From Paracoccus lutimaris (lineage in GTDB: Bacteria; Pseudomonadota; Alphaproteobacteria; Rhodobacterales; Rhodobacteraceae), in contig NZ_QPJL01000016.1 in NCBI RefSeq assembly GCF_003337565.1, forward strand, positions 1 to 64,000: a stretch of DNA of 64,000 bases. The letters run 5' to 3'. The notes beneath the pieces were generated by a model that was given only the letters and a program-made list of their open reading frames with translations, ran no database searches and was not told the origin of the DNA. This document shows, one piece after another, positions 36,033-43,881 of the stretch. Position numbers and translations under genes: made by a program. Positions within the stretch are counted from its first letter, which is position 1. Every line of letters starts with the position of its first letter.

Positions 36033-36745
36033 AGCCAGTCCATCACCTCGGCCACGCGCGCCACCACATGCCGCGCCGGCAGGGCGGGACGGTCGATCAT
36101 CACCACCGGCAGGCCCAGTTCGCGGGCCGCGATCAACTTGGCCTCGGCGCCATGGCCACCGGCATTCTTGGTCACGACAAGGCCGATCCCGTGGCGCTGC
36201 ATCAGCGCGATATCCCCCGCGACCGTGAACGGCCCACGCGAGACGATCAGCGTGGCGTCGCGCAGGGGATGGCTTGCGACCTCGGCGAAACGCAGCATCC
36301 AGCGGTGATTGCAGCCGACAAAGGGCGCAAGCTGCTGGCGCCCGATGGCCAGAAACACGCCCGAGCCGTCATTGGGCAACACGCTGGCCGCCGCCGCGAA
36401 ATCGGCCACATGGCGCCAGCGGTCGCCGGGCTGCGCGGCCCAGGCCGGGCGCTCCAGCGCGATCAGCGGCACCCGCGCCCGGCCGCTGGCGGCGATGGCG
36501 TTATGGCTGATCGTGGCGGCAAAGGGATGCGTGGCATCGATCAGATGGGTGAAGCCTTCGACGCGCAGATAGGCGGTAAGGCCGTCGGCGCCGCCAAAGC
36601 CGCCGCTGCGCGTAGGCAAGGGCTGCGCCACCGGGTTCTGCAGCCGCCCGGCATAGGAATAGACCGCCTCAAACCCGGCATCGGCCAAGGCCTGCGCCAG
36701 CGCGCGGGCCTCGCTCGTGCCCCCCAGAAGCAGGATGCGCGTCAT
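36005..36745 (-). CDS. cobK: Precorrin-6A reductase (reversed within the cob operon)
   Basis: CobK (246 aa) reduces precorrin-6A to dihydro-precorrin-6 with NADPH. It starts [14 protein letters not shown] with the nucleotide loop G-G-T-S-E-A. D-A-T-H-P-F-A-A near 75 and V-T-K-N-A-G-G near 190 are family motifs. It is the only minus-strand gene in the long operon. Its start codon shares two bases with the divergent cobL start, and its 3' end overlaps cobJ, so its promoter must lie inside cobL. AGGGA seven bases before the ATG is the ribosome site. Confidence 0.94.
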   Translation of the reverse strand: MTRILLLGGTSEARALAQALADAGFEAVYSYAGRLQNPVAQPLPTRSGGFGGADGLTAYLRVEGFTHLIDATHPFAATISHNAIAASGRARVPLIALERPAWAAQPGDRWRHVADFAAAASVLPNDGSGVFLAIGRQQLAPFVGCNHRWMLRFAEVASHPLRDATLIVSRGPFTVAGDIALMQRHGIGLVVTKNAGGHGAEAKLIAARELGLPVVMIDRPALPARHVVARVAEVMDWLHGAADRGV

Positions 36746-37922
36746 GGCTGATCCCTGGCTTTGCATCATCGGTCTGGGCGAAGATGGCCTTGCCGGCCTG
36801 CCGACTGCAAGCCGCGATGCGCTGGATCGGGCCGAAATCGTCTTTGGCGCGCCCCGGCATCTGGCGCTGGCGGGGCTGGCGCGCGACACGCGGGCACGGG
36901 AATGGCCGGTGCCCTTTGACCTTGGGCCGCTGATCGCGCTCAGCGGGCGGCGGGTGGCGGCGCTGGTCTCGGGCGATCCGTTCTGGCATGGCGCGGGCGG
37001 CAGCATCGCCGCCGCCCTGCCCGCCGGCGAATGGCGGGCGCTGCCGGTGCCGGGGGTCTTCTCGCTGGCCGCCGCGCGCCTTGGCTGGCGGCTGGAAGAT
37101 GTGCCCTGCCTTGGCCTGCACGCCGCGCCCTTTGCCCGGCTGCGCCCGCATCTGGCGCGCGGCTGCCGGGTGCTGGCGACGCTGCGGGACGCGGCTGCCG
37201 TCCCCGCGCTGGCCGAATGGCTCTGCGCGCAAGGGCTGGAGGCTACGCGCCTGACCCTGCTGGAACGGCTGGGCGGGCCGCAGGAACGCATCCGGACCAT
37301 GCGCGCCGACGCCCCCGCGCCATCCGACCTTCAGGTGCCGCTTGCGGTGGCGCTGGACGGCGCGGACCTGCCCCCGGGCGCTGGTCTACCGCGCGGCTTC
37401 GGCCTCTCTGACGACAGTTTTGTCCATGACGGCCAGATCACCCGCAGGCAGATCCGGGCCGTAACGCTGTCCACCTTGGCGCCGCGTCCCGGCGAAATGC
37501 TGTGGGATATCGGCGGCGGCTCGGGCTCGATCAGCGTCGAATGGTGCCTGAATGGCGGCCACGCCATCTGCATCGAGCCGCGCCCCGACCGCATCGCCAA
37601 TATCGAAACCAATATCGCCGCCTATGGCCTTGGCACCCGGATGCGCGCCCTGCATGGCCGCGCGCCCGAGGCTTTGGCCGGCCTGCCCGCCCCCGATGCG
37701 ATCTTTGTCGGCGGCGGGGCCGATGCGGCGCTGATCGCGGCCCTGCCCCCCGCCCGGCTGGTTGTCAATGCGGTGACCCTGGAAACCGAGGCGCTGCTGA
37801 TCCAGTTGCAGGCCGCGCGCGGCGGCCAGTTGATGCGCCTTTCGCTGGAAGAAGCTGCACCCCTTGGCACCATGCGCGGTTGGAGCCCCGCGCGATCCGT
37901 CACCCAATGGAGCTGGCCATGA
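36744..37922 (+). CDS. cobL: Precorrin-6Y C5,15-methyltransferase (decarboxylating)
   Basis: CobL (392 aa) is the fused CbiE-CbiT enzyme. The N-terminal class III methylase ([12 protein letters not shown]) methylates C5. The C-terminal Rossmann methylase (from about residue 230; [15 protein letters not shown] near 252, C-I-E-P-R-P-D-R near 275) methylates C15 and removes the C12 acetate carboxyl. The ATG overlaps the divergent cobK ATG by two bases. AGGA eight bases before it lies within antisense cobK, so its mRNA must come through cobK from cobJ or from a promoter inside cobK. Confidence 0.95.
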   Translation: MADPWLCIIGLGEDGLAGLPTASRDALDRAEIVFGAPRHLALAGLARDTRAREWPVPFDLGPLIALSGRRVAALVSGDPFWHGAGGSIAAALPAGEWRALPVPGVFSLAAARLGWRLEDVPCLGLHAAPFARLRPHLARGCRVLATLRDAAAVPALAEWLCAQGLEATRLTLLERLGGPQERIRTMRADAPAPSDLQVPLAVALDGADLPPGAGLPRGFGLSDDSFVHDGQITRRQIRAVTLSTLAPRPGEMLWDIGGGSGSISVEWCLNGGHAICIEPRPDRIANIETNIAAYGLGTRMRALHGRAPEALAGLPAPDAIFVGGGADAALIAALPPARLVVNAVTLETEALLIQLQAARGGQLMRLSLEEAAPLGTMRGWSPARSVTQWSWP

Positions 37923-38269
37923 GGGTCGCGGGCATCGGCTTTCGATCAGCCGCAAGCCTTGCTTCGCTGACCGATGCGCTGGACCGCGCCGGACCGGCCG
38001 ATGCGCTGGCGACCAGCACCGCCAAGGCGCAGGCCCCTGTCATCGCCGCATTGGCGCGGGCGCGCGGCCTGCCCCTGATCGGCGTCAAGGTCGCGGGCAT
38101 CCCCACCCCCACGCAATCCGCGCGCGTCATCGCCATGCACGGCACCGGATCTTTGGCCGAGGCCGCAGCCCTGGCCGCCCTTGGCCCCGGCGCACGCATC
38201 GTGACCCCGCGCACCGTATCGCAAGACGGCATGGCCACCGCCGCCATCGCCGAAGGAGACCCCGCATGA
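37919..38269 (+). CDS. cobE: CobE / CbiG C-terminal-type cobalamin biosynthesis protein
   Basis: The 116-aa protein matches the CbiG C-terminal (CobE) domain: [11 protein letters not shown] near the start, L-A-T-S-T-A-K-A near 35, and a closing [16 protein letters not shown]. In the aerobic pathway CobE is needed but its exact chemistry is unclear. It overlaps cobL upstream and cobM downstream by ATGA, fixing the start. Confidence 0.9.
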   Translation: MRVAGIGFRSAASLASLTDALDRAGPADALATSTAKAQAPVIAALARARGLPLIGVKVAGIPTPTQSARVIAMHGTGSLAEAAALAALGPGARIVTPRTVSQDGMATAAIAEGDPA

Positions 38270-39039
38270 CCGTCCATTTCATCGGCGCAGGCCCCGGTGC
38301 GGCCGACCTGATCACCTTGCGCGGGCGCGACCTGATCGCCGCTTGCCCGGTCTGTCTTTACGCCGGTTCGCTGGTGCCGCAGGCACTGCTGGCGCATTGC
38401 CCGCCCGGCGCACGGATCGTGAATACCGCCTCGCTCAGCCTTGATCAGATCATCGACGAAATCGCTGCCGCCCATGCAGCGGGACAGGATGTGGCGCGTC
38501 TGCATTCGGGCGATCTGTCGGTCTGGTCGGCCATGGGCGAACAATTGCGGCGGCTGCGGGCGCTGGATATCCCCTATGACGTGACCCCCGGTGTGCCCGC
38601 ATTTGCCGCCGCCGCCGCCGCTTTGGACGCGGAACTGACGTTGCCGGGTGTGGCGCAGTCGGTCGTCCTGACCCGGACCTCGGGGCGGGCCTCGGCCATG
38701 CCGGACGGCGAAACGCTGGCGGCATTCGGCGCGACGGGGGCGACGCTGGCCATCCATCTGTCGGTGCATGTTCTGGACCGCGTCAAGGACGAGCTGATCC
38801 CGCATTACGGCGCGGATTGCCCGGTCGCCGTGGTCTTTCGTGCAAGCTGGCCCGACCAGCGCATCATCCGTGCCACGCTGGGCAGCCTTGACCCCGCAAT
38901 CGGCAAGGGCGAGCGCACCGCCCTGATCCTTGTCGGCCAAGCTCTGGACGCCAAGGGCTTTGACGAAAGCCGCCTTTATGCAGGCGATTACGACCGGCGC
39001 TTTCGCCCCGTGGGCACGGAGCCGAGGTTCCCCGAATGA
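38266..39039 (+). CDS. cobM: Precorrin-4 C11-methyltransferase
   Basis: CobM (257 aa) methylates C11 of precorrin-4. [13 protein letters not shown] at 3-15, L-Y-A-G-S-L-V near 38, [11 protein letters not shown] near 83, and [10 protein letters not shown] near 108 are diagnostic. GAAGGAG precedes the ATG, which overlaps cobE; its own stop overlaps cobB. Confidence 0.96.
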   Translation: MTVHFIGAGPGAADLITLRGRDLIAACPVCLYAGSLVPQALLAHCPPGARIVNTASLSLDQIIDEIAAAHAAGQDVARLHSGDLSVWSAMGEQLRRLRALDIPYDVTPGVPAFAAAAAALDAELTLPGVAQSVVLTRTSGRASAMPDGETLAAFGATGATLAIHLSVHVLDRVKDELIPHYGADCPVAVVFRASWPDQRIIRATLGSLDPAIGKGERTALILVGQALDAKGFDESRLYAGDYDRRFRPVGTEPRFPE

Positions 39040-40343
39040 AGGGCCTGATCATCAGTGCGCCCGCATCCGGCAGCGGCAAGACCACCGTCACGCTGGGGCT
39101 GATCGCCGCCCTGCGCGCACGCGGGCTGACCGTTCAGCCCTATAAAAGCGGGCCGGATTATATCGATCCGGCCTTTCACCGCGCCGCCGCCGGGCGCGAA
39201 TCCTATAATCTGGACAGTTGGGCCATGGGCGGGGCCCAGATCGCGCATCTGATCGGCATGGGCGCCGGGGCTGATATCGCGCTGGCCGAGGGCTCGATGG
39301 GGCTTTTCGACGGCGTGGCCCGGCAGGGCGGCTGCGGAAACGGCGCCAGTGCCGATATCGCCGCGCTGACCGGCTGGCCGGTGGTGCTGGTCATGGATTG
39401 CAAGGGACAGGCGCAATCCGCCGCCGCCGTGGCGCTTGGCTTTCGCCAGATGCGCGCGGATGTGCGGCTGGCGGGCGTGGTGCTGAACCGCGTCGCCTCG
39501 GCCCGGCACGAGGCGCTGATGCGCCACGCGCTGGACCCTTTGGGCATTGCCGTCCTTGGCGTGCTGCCGCGCGATGCCGCGATCGAGCTGCCCGAGCGGC
39601 ATCTGGGCCTTGTGCAGGCCCGCGAACATGCCACGCTTGAGGCCCTGCTGACCCGCGCGGGCGAGGCGGCCCAGCGGCATCTGGACCTTGACGCGATCAT
39701 CGCGGCAGCCTCGGGCGGGCTGGCGGCGGAACCGTTTCGCGCCCTGCCGCCGCCCGCCGAACGCATCGCGCTGGCGCAGGACGATGCGTTCTCATTCGTC
39801 TATCCGCATCTGGTCGCGGGCTGGCGGGCGGCGGGGGCGACGATCCTGCCATTCTCTCCGCTGGCCGATCAGGGGCCCGATGACAGCGCCGGGGCCTGCT
39901 GGCTGCCCGGCGGCTATCCCGAGCTGCATGCCGGCCGTCTGGCTGCGGCCGGAAACTTTCGCGCCAGCCTGCAAGACTTTGCCCGGACCCGCCCGGTCCA
40001 CGGCGAATGCGGCGGCTATATGGCGATGGGCGCGGGGCTGGTCGATGCCGATGGCACGCGCCACCAGATGGCCGGCCTTCTGGGGCTGGAAACCAGCTAT
40101 GCCAAGCGCCGGATGCATCTGGGATACCGCCGCGCCCAGCCGCTGACCCCGCTGGCCGGGGCCTATGCCCAGGCCTTGACCGGGCATGAGTTCCACTATG
40201 CCAGCATCCTTGCCCAGCCCGACGCCCCCCTGGCCCTTGTGACCGATGCCAATGGCGAGGTGGTTGCCGAGACAGGTTCATATCGCGGCCACGCCACCGG
40301 CAGCTTCTTTCACCTGATCGCAGAATCCCTGACCGCGCCCTGA
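39036..40343 (+). CDS. cobB: Hydrogenobyrinic acid a,c-diamide synthase
   Basis: CobB (435 aa) amidates the a and c side chains using glutamine and ATP. The N-terminal dethiobiotin-synthetase-like domain has the P-loop [11 protein letters not shown] (8-18). The C-terminal amidotransferase domain has the nucleophile Cys325 in [11 protein letters not shown] and a C-terminal H-x-x-H segment. Product is the substrate of CobNST. It is the last gene of this plus-strand run; a second riboswitch follows 50 bases later. Confidence 0.96.
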   Translation: MKGLIISAPASGSGKTTVTLGLIAALRARGLTVQPYKSGPDYIDPAFHRAAAGRESYNLDSWAMGGAQIAHLIGMGAGADIALAEGSMGLFDGVARQGGCGNGASADIAALTGWPVVLVMDCKGQAQSAAAVALGFRQMRADVRLAGVVLNRVASARHEALMRHALDPLGIAVLGVLPRDAAIELPERHLGLVQAREHATLEALLTRAGEAAQRHLDLDAIIAAASGGLAAEPFRALPPPAERIALAQDDAFSFVYPHLVAGWRAAGATILPFSPLADQGPDDSAGACWLPGGYPELHAGRLAAAGNFRASLQDFARTRPVHGECGGYMAMGAGLVDADGTRHQMAGLLGLETSYAKRRMHLGYRRAQPLTPLAGAYAQALTGHEFHYASILAQPDAPLALVTDANGEVVAETGSYRGHATGSFFHLIAESLTAP

Positions 40344-40387
40344 CCCCGTCCTTGACCCCGGCCCCGCGATGGCATTTAGCTGAAACC

Positions 40388-40560
40388 CTGATCGGTGCCC
40401 GCAAGACGTCCTGCGTCGGGCTTAATCGGGAATGGGGTTCCAAGCCCCAGCCGCCCCCGCGACTGTAAGCGGAGAGCGTGCTTCGACAATGCCACTGGGC
40501 GCCCCCGCCCGGGAAGGCCGAGGCCACGCCCTGACCCGCGAGCCAGGAGACCGGCCGTCA
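40388..40560 (+). ncRNA. Second cobalamin riboswitch, upstream of the CbiM-like gene
   Basis: Ordered aptamer elements: CGGTGCCC at 40393, TTAATCGGGAA at 40422, the core GCCGCCCCCGCGACTGTAAG at 40450, GCCACTGGG at 40491, GGGAAGGCC at 40511, and the B12 box GAGCCAGGAGACCGGCC at 40540. The core differs from the first copy at several positions, so this is not a recent duplicate. It should control the permease gene 50 bases downstream and cobF behind it. Confidence 0.93.
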
Positions 40561-40609
40561 GGACAACGCCAATCGCCGTCGGGTGTGACGGCAACAGGAG
40601 AAGAAGAAC

Positions 40610-41275
40610 ATGCATATCGAACCCGGAATCGTCACCGGCGCCAAGATCGCCCTCAGCTATGTCACCGCCGCCGGGGCGGGGGTCTATGCCGCGAAACTGG
40701 CCTGGCAAAGCCTGCGTCAGGGCGGCCTGCCCTCGCTTGCCGGGCGCAGTGTGCTGACCACGGCGCTGGCCTTCAGCTTTTTCCAGATCCTGCCGCATTT
40801 CCCGGTCGGCGTCTCCGAGGTGCATTTCATCCTTGGCTCGACGCTGTTTCTGCTGTTCGGCGCGGCGCCCGCCGCCATCGGGCTGGCGCTGGCGCTGGCG
40901 CTTCAGGGGCTGTTCTTCGCGCCCTTCGATCTGCCGCAATACGGCATGAACATGACCACGCTCTTGGTGCCGCTGTTCGCGCTGCAGGCCTTGGCGCGCC
41001 GCATCATCGCGCCGGGCACCGCCTATGTGGACCTGAGCTATGGACAGGCCTTCGCGCTGTCGACCGCCTATCAGGGCGGCGTTGTGGTCTGGGTCGCCTT
41101 TTGGGCGATCTATGGTCAGGGTCTGGCCGGGATCGGCGGCATCGCGACCTTTGGCGCGGCCTATATGCTGGTCGTCCTGATCGAGCCGCTGGTCGATCTG
41201 GCGGTTCTGGCCGGCGCGAAATCGCTGCGCGGGCTGAAAGACAGCGGGCTGGTCACCTCGCGGCTGTTTGCATAA
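40610..41275 (+). CDS. CbiM-like cobalt transporter substrate-binding permease
   Basis: The 221-aa membrane protein has about six helices and begins M-H-I-E-P-G-I-V-T-G-A-K. The mature Met1-His2 terminus is the metal-binding feature of CbiM/NikM S-components. V-G-V-S-E-V-H-F-I-L-G-S-T near residue 65 matches the second CbiM motif. It directly follows a cobalamin riboswitch, which supports cobalt uptake. The usual partners CbiN, CbiQ and CbiO are not adjacent, so it either acts alone or uses an energising module elsewhere. AGGAG precedes the ATG. Confidence 0.87.
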   Translation: MHIEPGIVTGAKIALSYVTAAGAGVYAAKLAWQSLRQGGLPSLAGRSVLTTALAFSFFQILPHFPVGVSEVHFILGSTLFLLFGAAPAAIGLALALALQGLFFAPFDLPQYGMNMTTLLVPLFALQALARRIIAPGTAYVDLSYGQAFALSTAYQGGVVVWVAFWAIYGQGLAGIGGIATFGAAYMLVVLIEPLVDLAVLAGAKSLRGLKDSGLVTSRLFA

Positions 41276-41300
41276 GGCGCCCGCGCCGGCCGCGATCCAG

Positions 41301-42053
41301 ATGATCGAACTGACCCTGATCGGGATCGGGACCGGCAATCCTGATCACCTGAGCCTGCAGGCGGTGGCGGAAATCGCCGCCGCCGATCTGATCCTGATCC
41401 CGCTGAAAGGCGCCCGGAAAGAGGATCTGGCCGGGCTGCGCCGCGCCATCTGCGAGCGCCATGCCGGGCCGCAGACGCGGATCGTCGAATTCGACCTGCC
41501 GCGACGCGACGCAGATGACCCCGATTACAAGCATGGCGTCAGCCGCTGGCACGATGCCATCGCCGAAAGCTGGCAGGCCGCGATCGGCGCCCATCTGCCG
41601 CAGGCATCGGGCAAGGTGGCGCTGCTGGTCTGGGGCGATCCCTCGCTTTACGACAGCACCCTGCGCATCGCCGAACGGCTGACCCTGCCGCTGACCCTCC
41701 GGGTCATCCCCGGCATCACCGCCATTCAGGCGCTGTGCGCCGCCCATGCCATCCCCCTGAACGCCGTCGGCGCCCCGGTCCAGATCACCACCGGCCGGCA
41801 ATTGCGCGACCATGGCTGGCCCGCAGGCGTGGACCGCATCGTGGTCATGCTGGACGGCGATTGCGCGTTTCAAAGCCTTGACCCCAAGGGCGTGACCATC
41901 TGGTGGGGGGCATTTCTGGCCATGCCGGAACAGATCCTGATGCATGGCCCCTTGGCCAGCACCGGCCCCGAAATCATCGCCGCGCGAACTGATGCCCGCG
42001 CCCGCCATGGCTGGATCATGGACATCTATCTGCTGGAGCGCGTCAGCCGCTGA
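41301..42053 (+). CDS. cobF: Precorrin-6A synthase (deacetylating)
   Basis: CobF (250 aa) methylates C1 of precorrin-5 and releases acetate; this enzyme exists only in the aerobic pathway. The start I-E-L-T-L-I-G-I-G-T-G-N-P-D-H-L-S-L-Q-A, V-A-L-L-V-W-G-D-P-S-L-Y-D-S near 105 and V-I-P-G-I-T-A-I-Q near 133 are characteristic. It lies 25 bases after the permease and shares its riboswitch. An upstream in-frame TTG is possible, since the ribosome site before the chosen ATG is weak. Confidence 0.93.
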   Translation: MIELTLIGIGTGNPDHLSLQAVAEIAAADLILIPLKGARKEDLAGLRRAICERHAGPQTRIVEFDLPRRDADDPDYKHGVSRWHDAIAESWQAAIGAHLPQASGKVALLVWGDPSLYDSTLRIAERLTLPLTLRVIPGITAIQALCAAHAIPLNAVGAPVQITTGRQLRDHGWPAGVDRIVVMLDGDCAFQSLDPKGVTIWWGAFLAMPEQILMHGPLASTGPEIIAARTDARARHGWIMDIYLLERVSR

Positions 42054-42420
42054 AAAGCCCGCCGTCCATGCCCGCGCGGAGGGAGGAGAGACGCGGCATG
42101 AACGGCGGTCACTGTCGGCACGACCCCGTGCGGCGGGGGACGGAAATGCGGTCCCGTCCCCCTCAGCCTGTGCCGCGACGCAGCATCGCACAAGCAAAAA
42201 CCTGCATTCCGCGCATCCTGCTGGGATATCTGCCCGCTTATTGGTCAGATCCGGCGCAAGCGCCCGAAAACTGTCCGTTCCCGACATGAAATATCGTCCC
42301 GGCGCACAGGCTTCACGCAATTGGCATGAAACGCTGCGTTGGCAGAATTGCGCGACTGTGCAAATCTGGGCGGACGCGATCCACGAATGCAGCCATACGC
42401 CACATGAAAGGAACGACGAC
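42054..42420. other. Intergenic region between cobF and the cytochrome c' gene
   Basis: The 367 bases contain no convincing gene; the short frames here have poor coding character. A perfect 9-bp hairpin (GGGGGACGG 42135-42143, CCGTCCCCC 42154-42162, ten-base loop) may terminate the cobF transcript. The repeat TTGCGC/GTGCAA (42348-42353, 42358-42363) lies about 60 bases before the cytochrome c' start and may belong to its promoter. Confidence 0.5.
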
Positions 42421-42879
42421 ATGCGCCTTATCCTGACCGCCGCTGCCATTGCCGCGCTGCCACTAACGGTCCTTGCGCAGGATGACGACCCGATCCATCA
42501 GGCCGTCGAGGCCCGGCACGGTTTCTACCAGATGCTGGCGATCAACATGGGCACGCTGGCCGGCATGGCCAAGGGCGACATCGCCTATGACGAGGCCGCC
42601 GCCAGCACCGCCGCCGCCAATATCGAGGCGCTGACGAAATACAACCTGCCCAGCCTGTTCATCGAAGGCAGCGAATCCGGCAAGGCCGAGGACAGCGCCG
42701 CGAAACCCGACATCTGGGCCAATCTGGACGATTTCCGGGCAAAGTTCGCCGGTCTGGGCGAGGCTGCAACCGGCGCCTCTGAGGCGGTCAAGGGCGGTGC
42801 CGAAAATGTCGGCCCGGTGGTGGGCAAGCTGGGTGAAGCCTGCAAGGCCTGCCACGACAAGTATCGCGAAAAAAGCTGA
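42421..42879 (+). CDS. Cytochrome c'
   Basis: The 152-aa periplasmic c-type cytochrome has a signal peptide (M-R-L-I-L-T-A-A-A-I-A-A-L-P-L-T-V-L-A-Q, cleaved near residue 20), a four-helix-bundle body and the C-terminal heme motif C141-K-A-C144-H145. Such proteins bind NO and protect against nitrosative stress. A good AAAGGAA precedes the ATG. The stop overlaps the b561 gene by one base (TGATG), so the two are co-translated, suggesting a membrane b-heme that reduces this cytochrome. Confidence 0.94.
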   Translation: MRLILTAAAIAALPLTVLAQDDDPIHQAVEARHGFYQMLAINMGTLAGMAKGDIAYDEAAASTAAANIEALTKYNLPSLFIEGSESGKAEDSAAKPDIWANLDDFRAKFAGLGEAATGASEAVKGGAENVGPVVGKLGEACKACHDKYREKS

Positions 42880-43517
42880 TGGCCGGCGGGCCGCGCAAGA
42901 TCCGGCTGTGGGACCCGCTGCTGCGCGGGTTCCACTGGTCCCTGGCCTTTTTCGTGATCCTGAGCTGGTGCCTAGGCCAGTTCGGGCCCGCGAAAATGAC
43001 CCTGCATTTCTGGAGCGGCTATGCCATCACCGGCTTGCTGATCTTTCGGCTGGTCTGGGGCTTTGTCGGCCCCGCCCCGGCACGGTTTTCGCATTTCCTG
43101 CGCGGACCGGGCGCGATCCGCGACTATGCCAGCCACATGTTCCTGCGCCAGCCCAGCTATTGGCCCGGCCATAACCCGCTGGGGGCGCTTTCGGTCATCG
43201 CCATGCTGGCGGTGCTGGCGGCACAGGTCACCACCGGGCTGATCTCGGACCCCGACGATTACATCAATGTGGGGCCCTTGGCGAAATATGTCGCCAGTTC
43301 GACCCGCAGCACCGCGGTGGGCCTGCACGAGCTGGGCGCGAACCTGATCCTGCTTCTGGTCGTGCTGCATATCGCCATGATCCTGTTCTATCGCTACTGG
43401 AAGCATGAGGATCTGGTGACCCCGATGCTGACCGGCGAAAAGGAGCTGCCCGAGGAGATCGCCCGGGCAATCGGCGGCGACCGGCCTACACCCGAAGGTG
43501 AACGGACCGGGCGCTGA
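42879..43517 (+). CDS. Cytochrome b561-family protein paired with cytochrome c'
   Basis: The 212-aa protein has four transmembrane helices with histidines in G-F-H-W-S near residue 19, L-H-F-W-S-G near 43, G-L-H-E-L-G-A near 150 and V-L-H-I-A-M near 165, suitable for two b hemes. It would pass quinol electrons to the periplasmic cytochrome c' encoded just upstream. It is paralogous to the gene at 13020 but has a longer hydrophilic C-terminal tail (E-K-E-L-P-E-E-I-A-R). Confidence 0.92.
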   Translation: MAGGPRKIRLWDPLLRGFHWSLAFFVILSWCLGQFGPAKMTLHFWSGYAITGLLIFRLVWGFVGPAPARFSHFLRGPGAIRDYASHMFLRQPSYWPGHNPLGALSVIAMLAVLAAQVTTGLISDPDDYINVGPLAKYVASSTRSTAVGLHELGANLILLLVVLHIAMILFYRYWKHEDLVTPMLTGEKELPEEIARAIGGDRPTPEGERTGR

Positions 43518-43663
43518 CATAATATTGATCGAATCGCGCCACCGTGGCAGCCTGTAGGAACGGTGGTCAAGGGGGAACAGCGCCTGAGTCTTGGGGCGTC
43601 ACCGTTCACGCACCCCTGACGCTGCCGTCCCGACGTGTTGCAACCACGAAAGGAGCATGACGC

Positions 43664-43819
43664 ATGACAAAGCTTACCGCTGCACTTGCCGCGTTGACCT
43701 TGTCGCTGACCGCGCTTCCGGCCTTTGCCGAATGCGCCGGAAAGAACAAGCCGCATGACGTTTCGGCAACGACGAGCACCGAGAAACCGGTGATCAAGGC
43801 GCCCAAGGGCAGCGTCTGA
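43664..43819 (+). CDS. 51-aa secreted small protein
   Basis: A short gene encodes a signal peptide (M-T-K-L-T-A-A-L-A-A-L-T-L-S-L-T-A-L, then P-A-F-A, cleaved near residue 22). A 29-residue mature peptide follows (E-C-A-G-K-N-K-P-H-D-V-S-A) with one cysteine and a basic P-K-G-S-V end. AAGGAG sits nine bases before the ATG; another ATG eight bases upstream is out of frame and too near the AAGGAG. A strong hairpin follows. Function unknown; a single-Cys periplasmic peptide could bind metal or form a disulfide. Confidence 0.75.
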   Translation: MTKLTAALAALTLSLTALPAFAECAGKNKPHDVSATTSTEKPVIKAPKGSV

Positions 43820-43829
43820 CGGGAATGCA

Positions 43830-43853
43830 AAGGGCGGCATCCATGCCGCCCTT
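43830..43853. terminator. Terminator hairpin between the 51-aa gene and parC
   Basis: AAGGGCGGCA (43830-43839) and TGCCGCCCTT (43844-43853) form a perfect 10-bp stem with a four-base loop. T-rich sequence (GTGCTTTCC) follows on the plus strand. It can serve both convergent genes. Confidence 0.75.
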
Positions 43854-43881
43854 GTGCTTTCCTACCCGCTCGGAGAAAGAT

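Noticed and set aside
42068..42289. 73-codon frame between cobF and cytochrome c'
   Set aside because: Arg/Pro-rich, crosses the 9-bp hairpin, and has no motif or homologous look; judged non-coding.
42348..42363. TTGCGC-GACT-GTGCAA as an FNR/NNR-type site before cytochrome c'
   Set aside because: The outer TTG...CAA fits superficially, but the half-sites and total length do not match TTGAT-N4-ATCAA. I kept it only as an inverted repeat.
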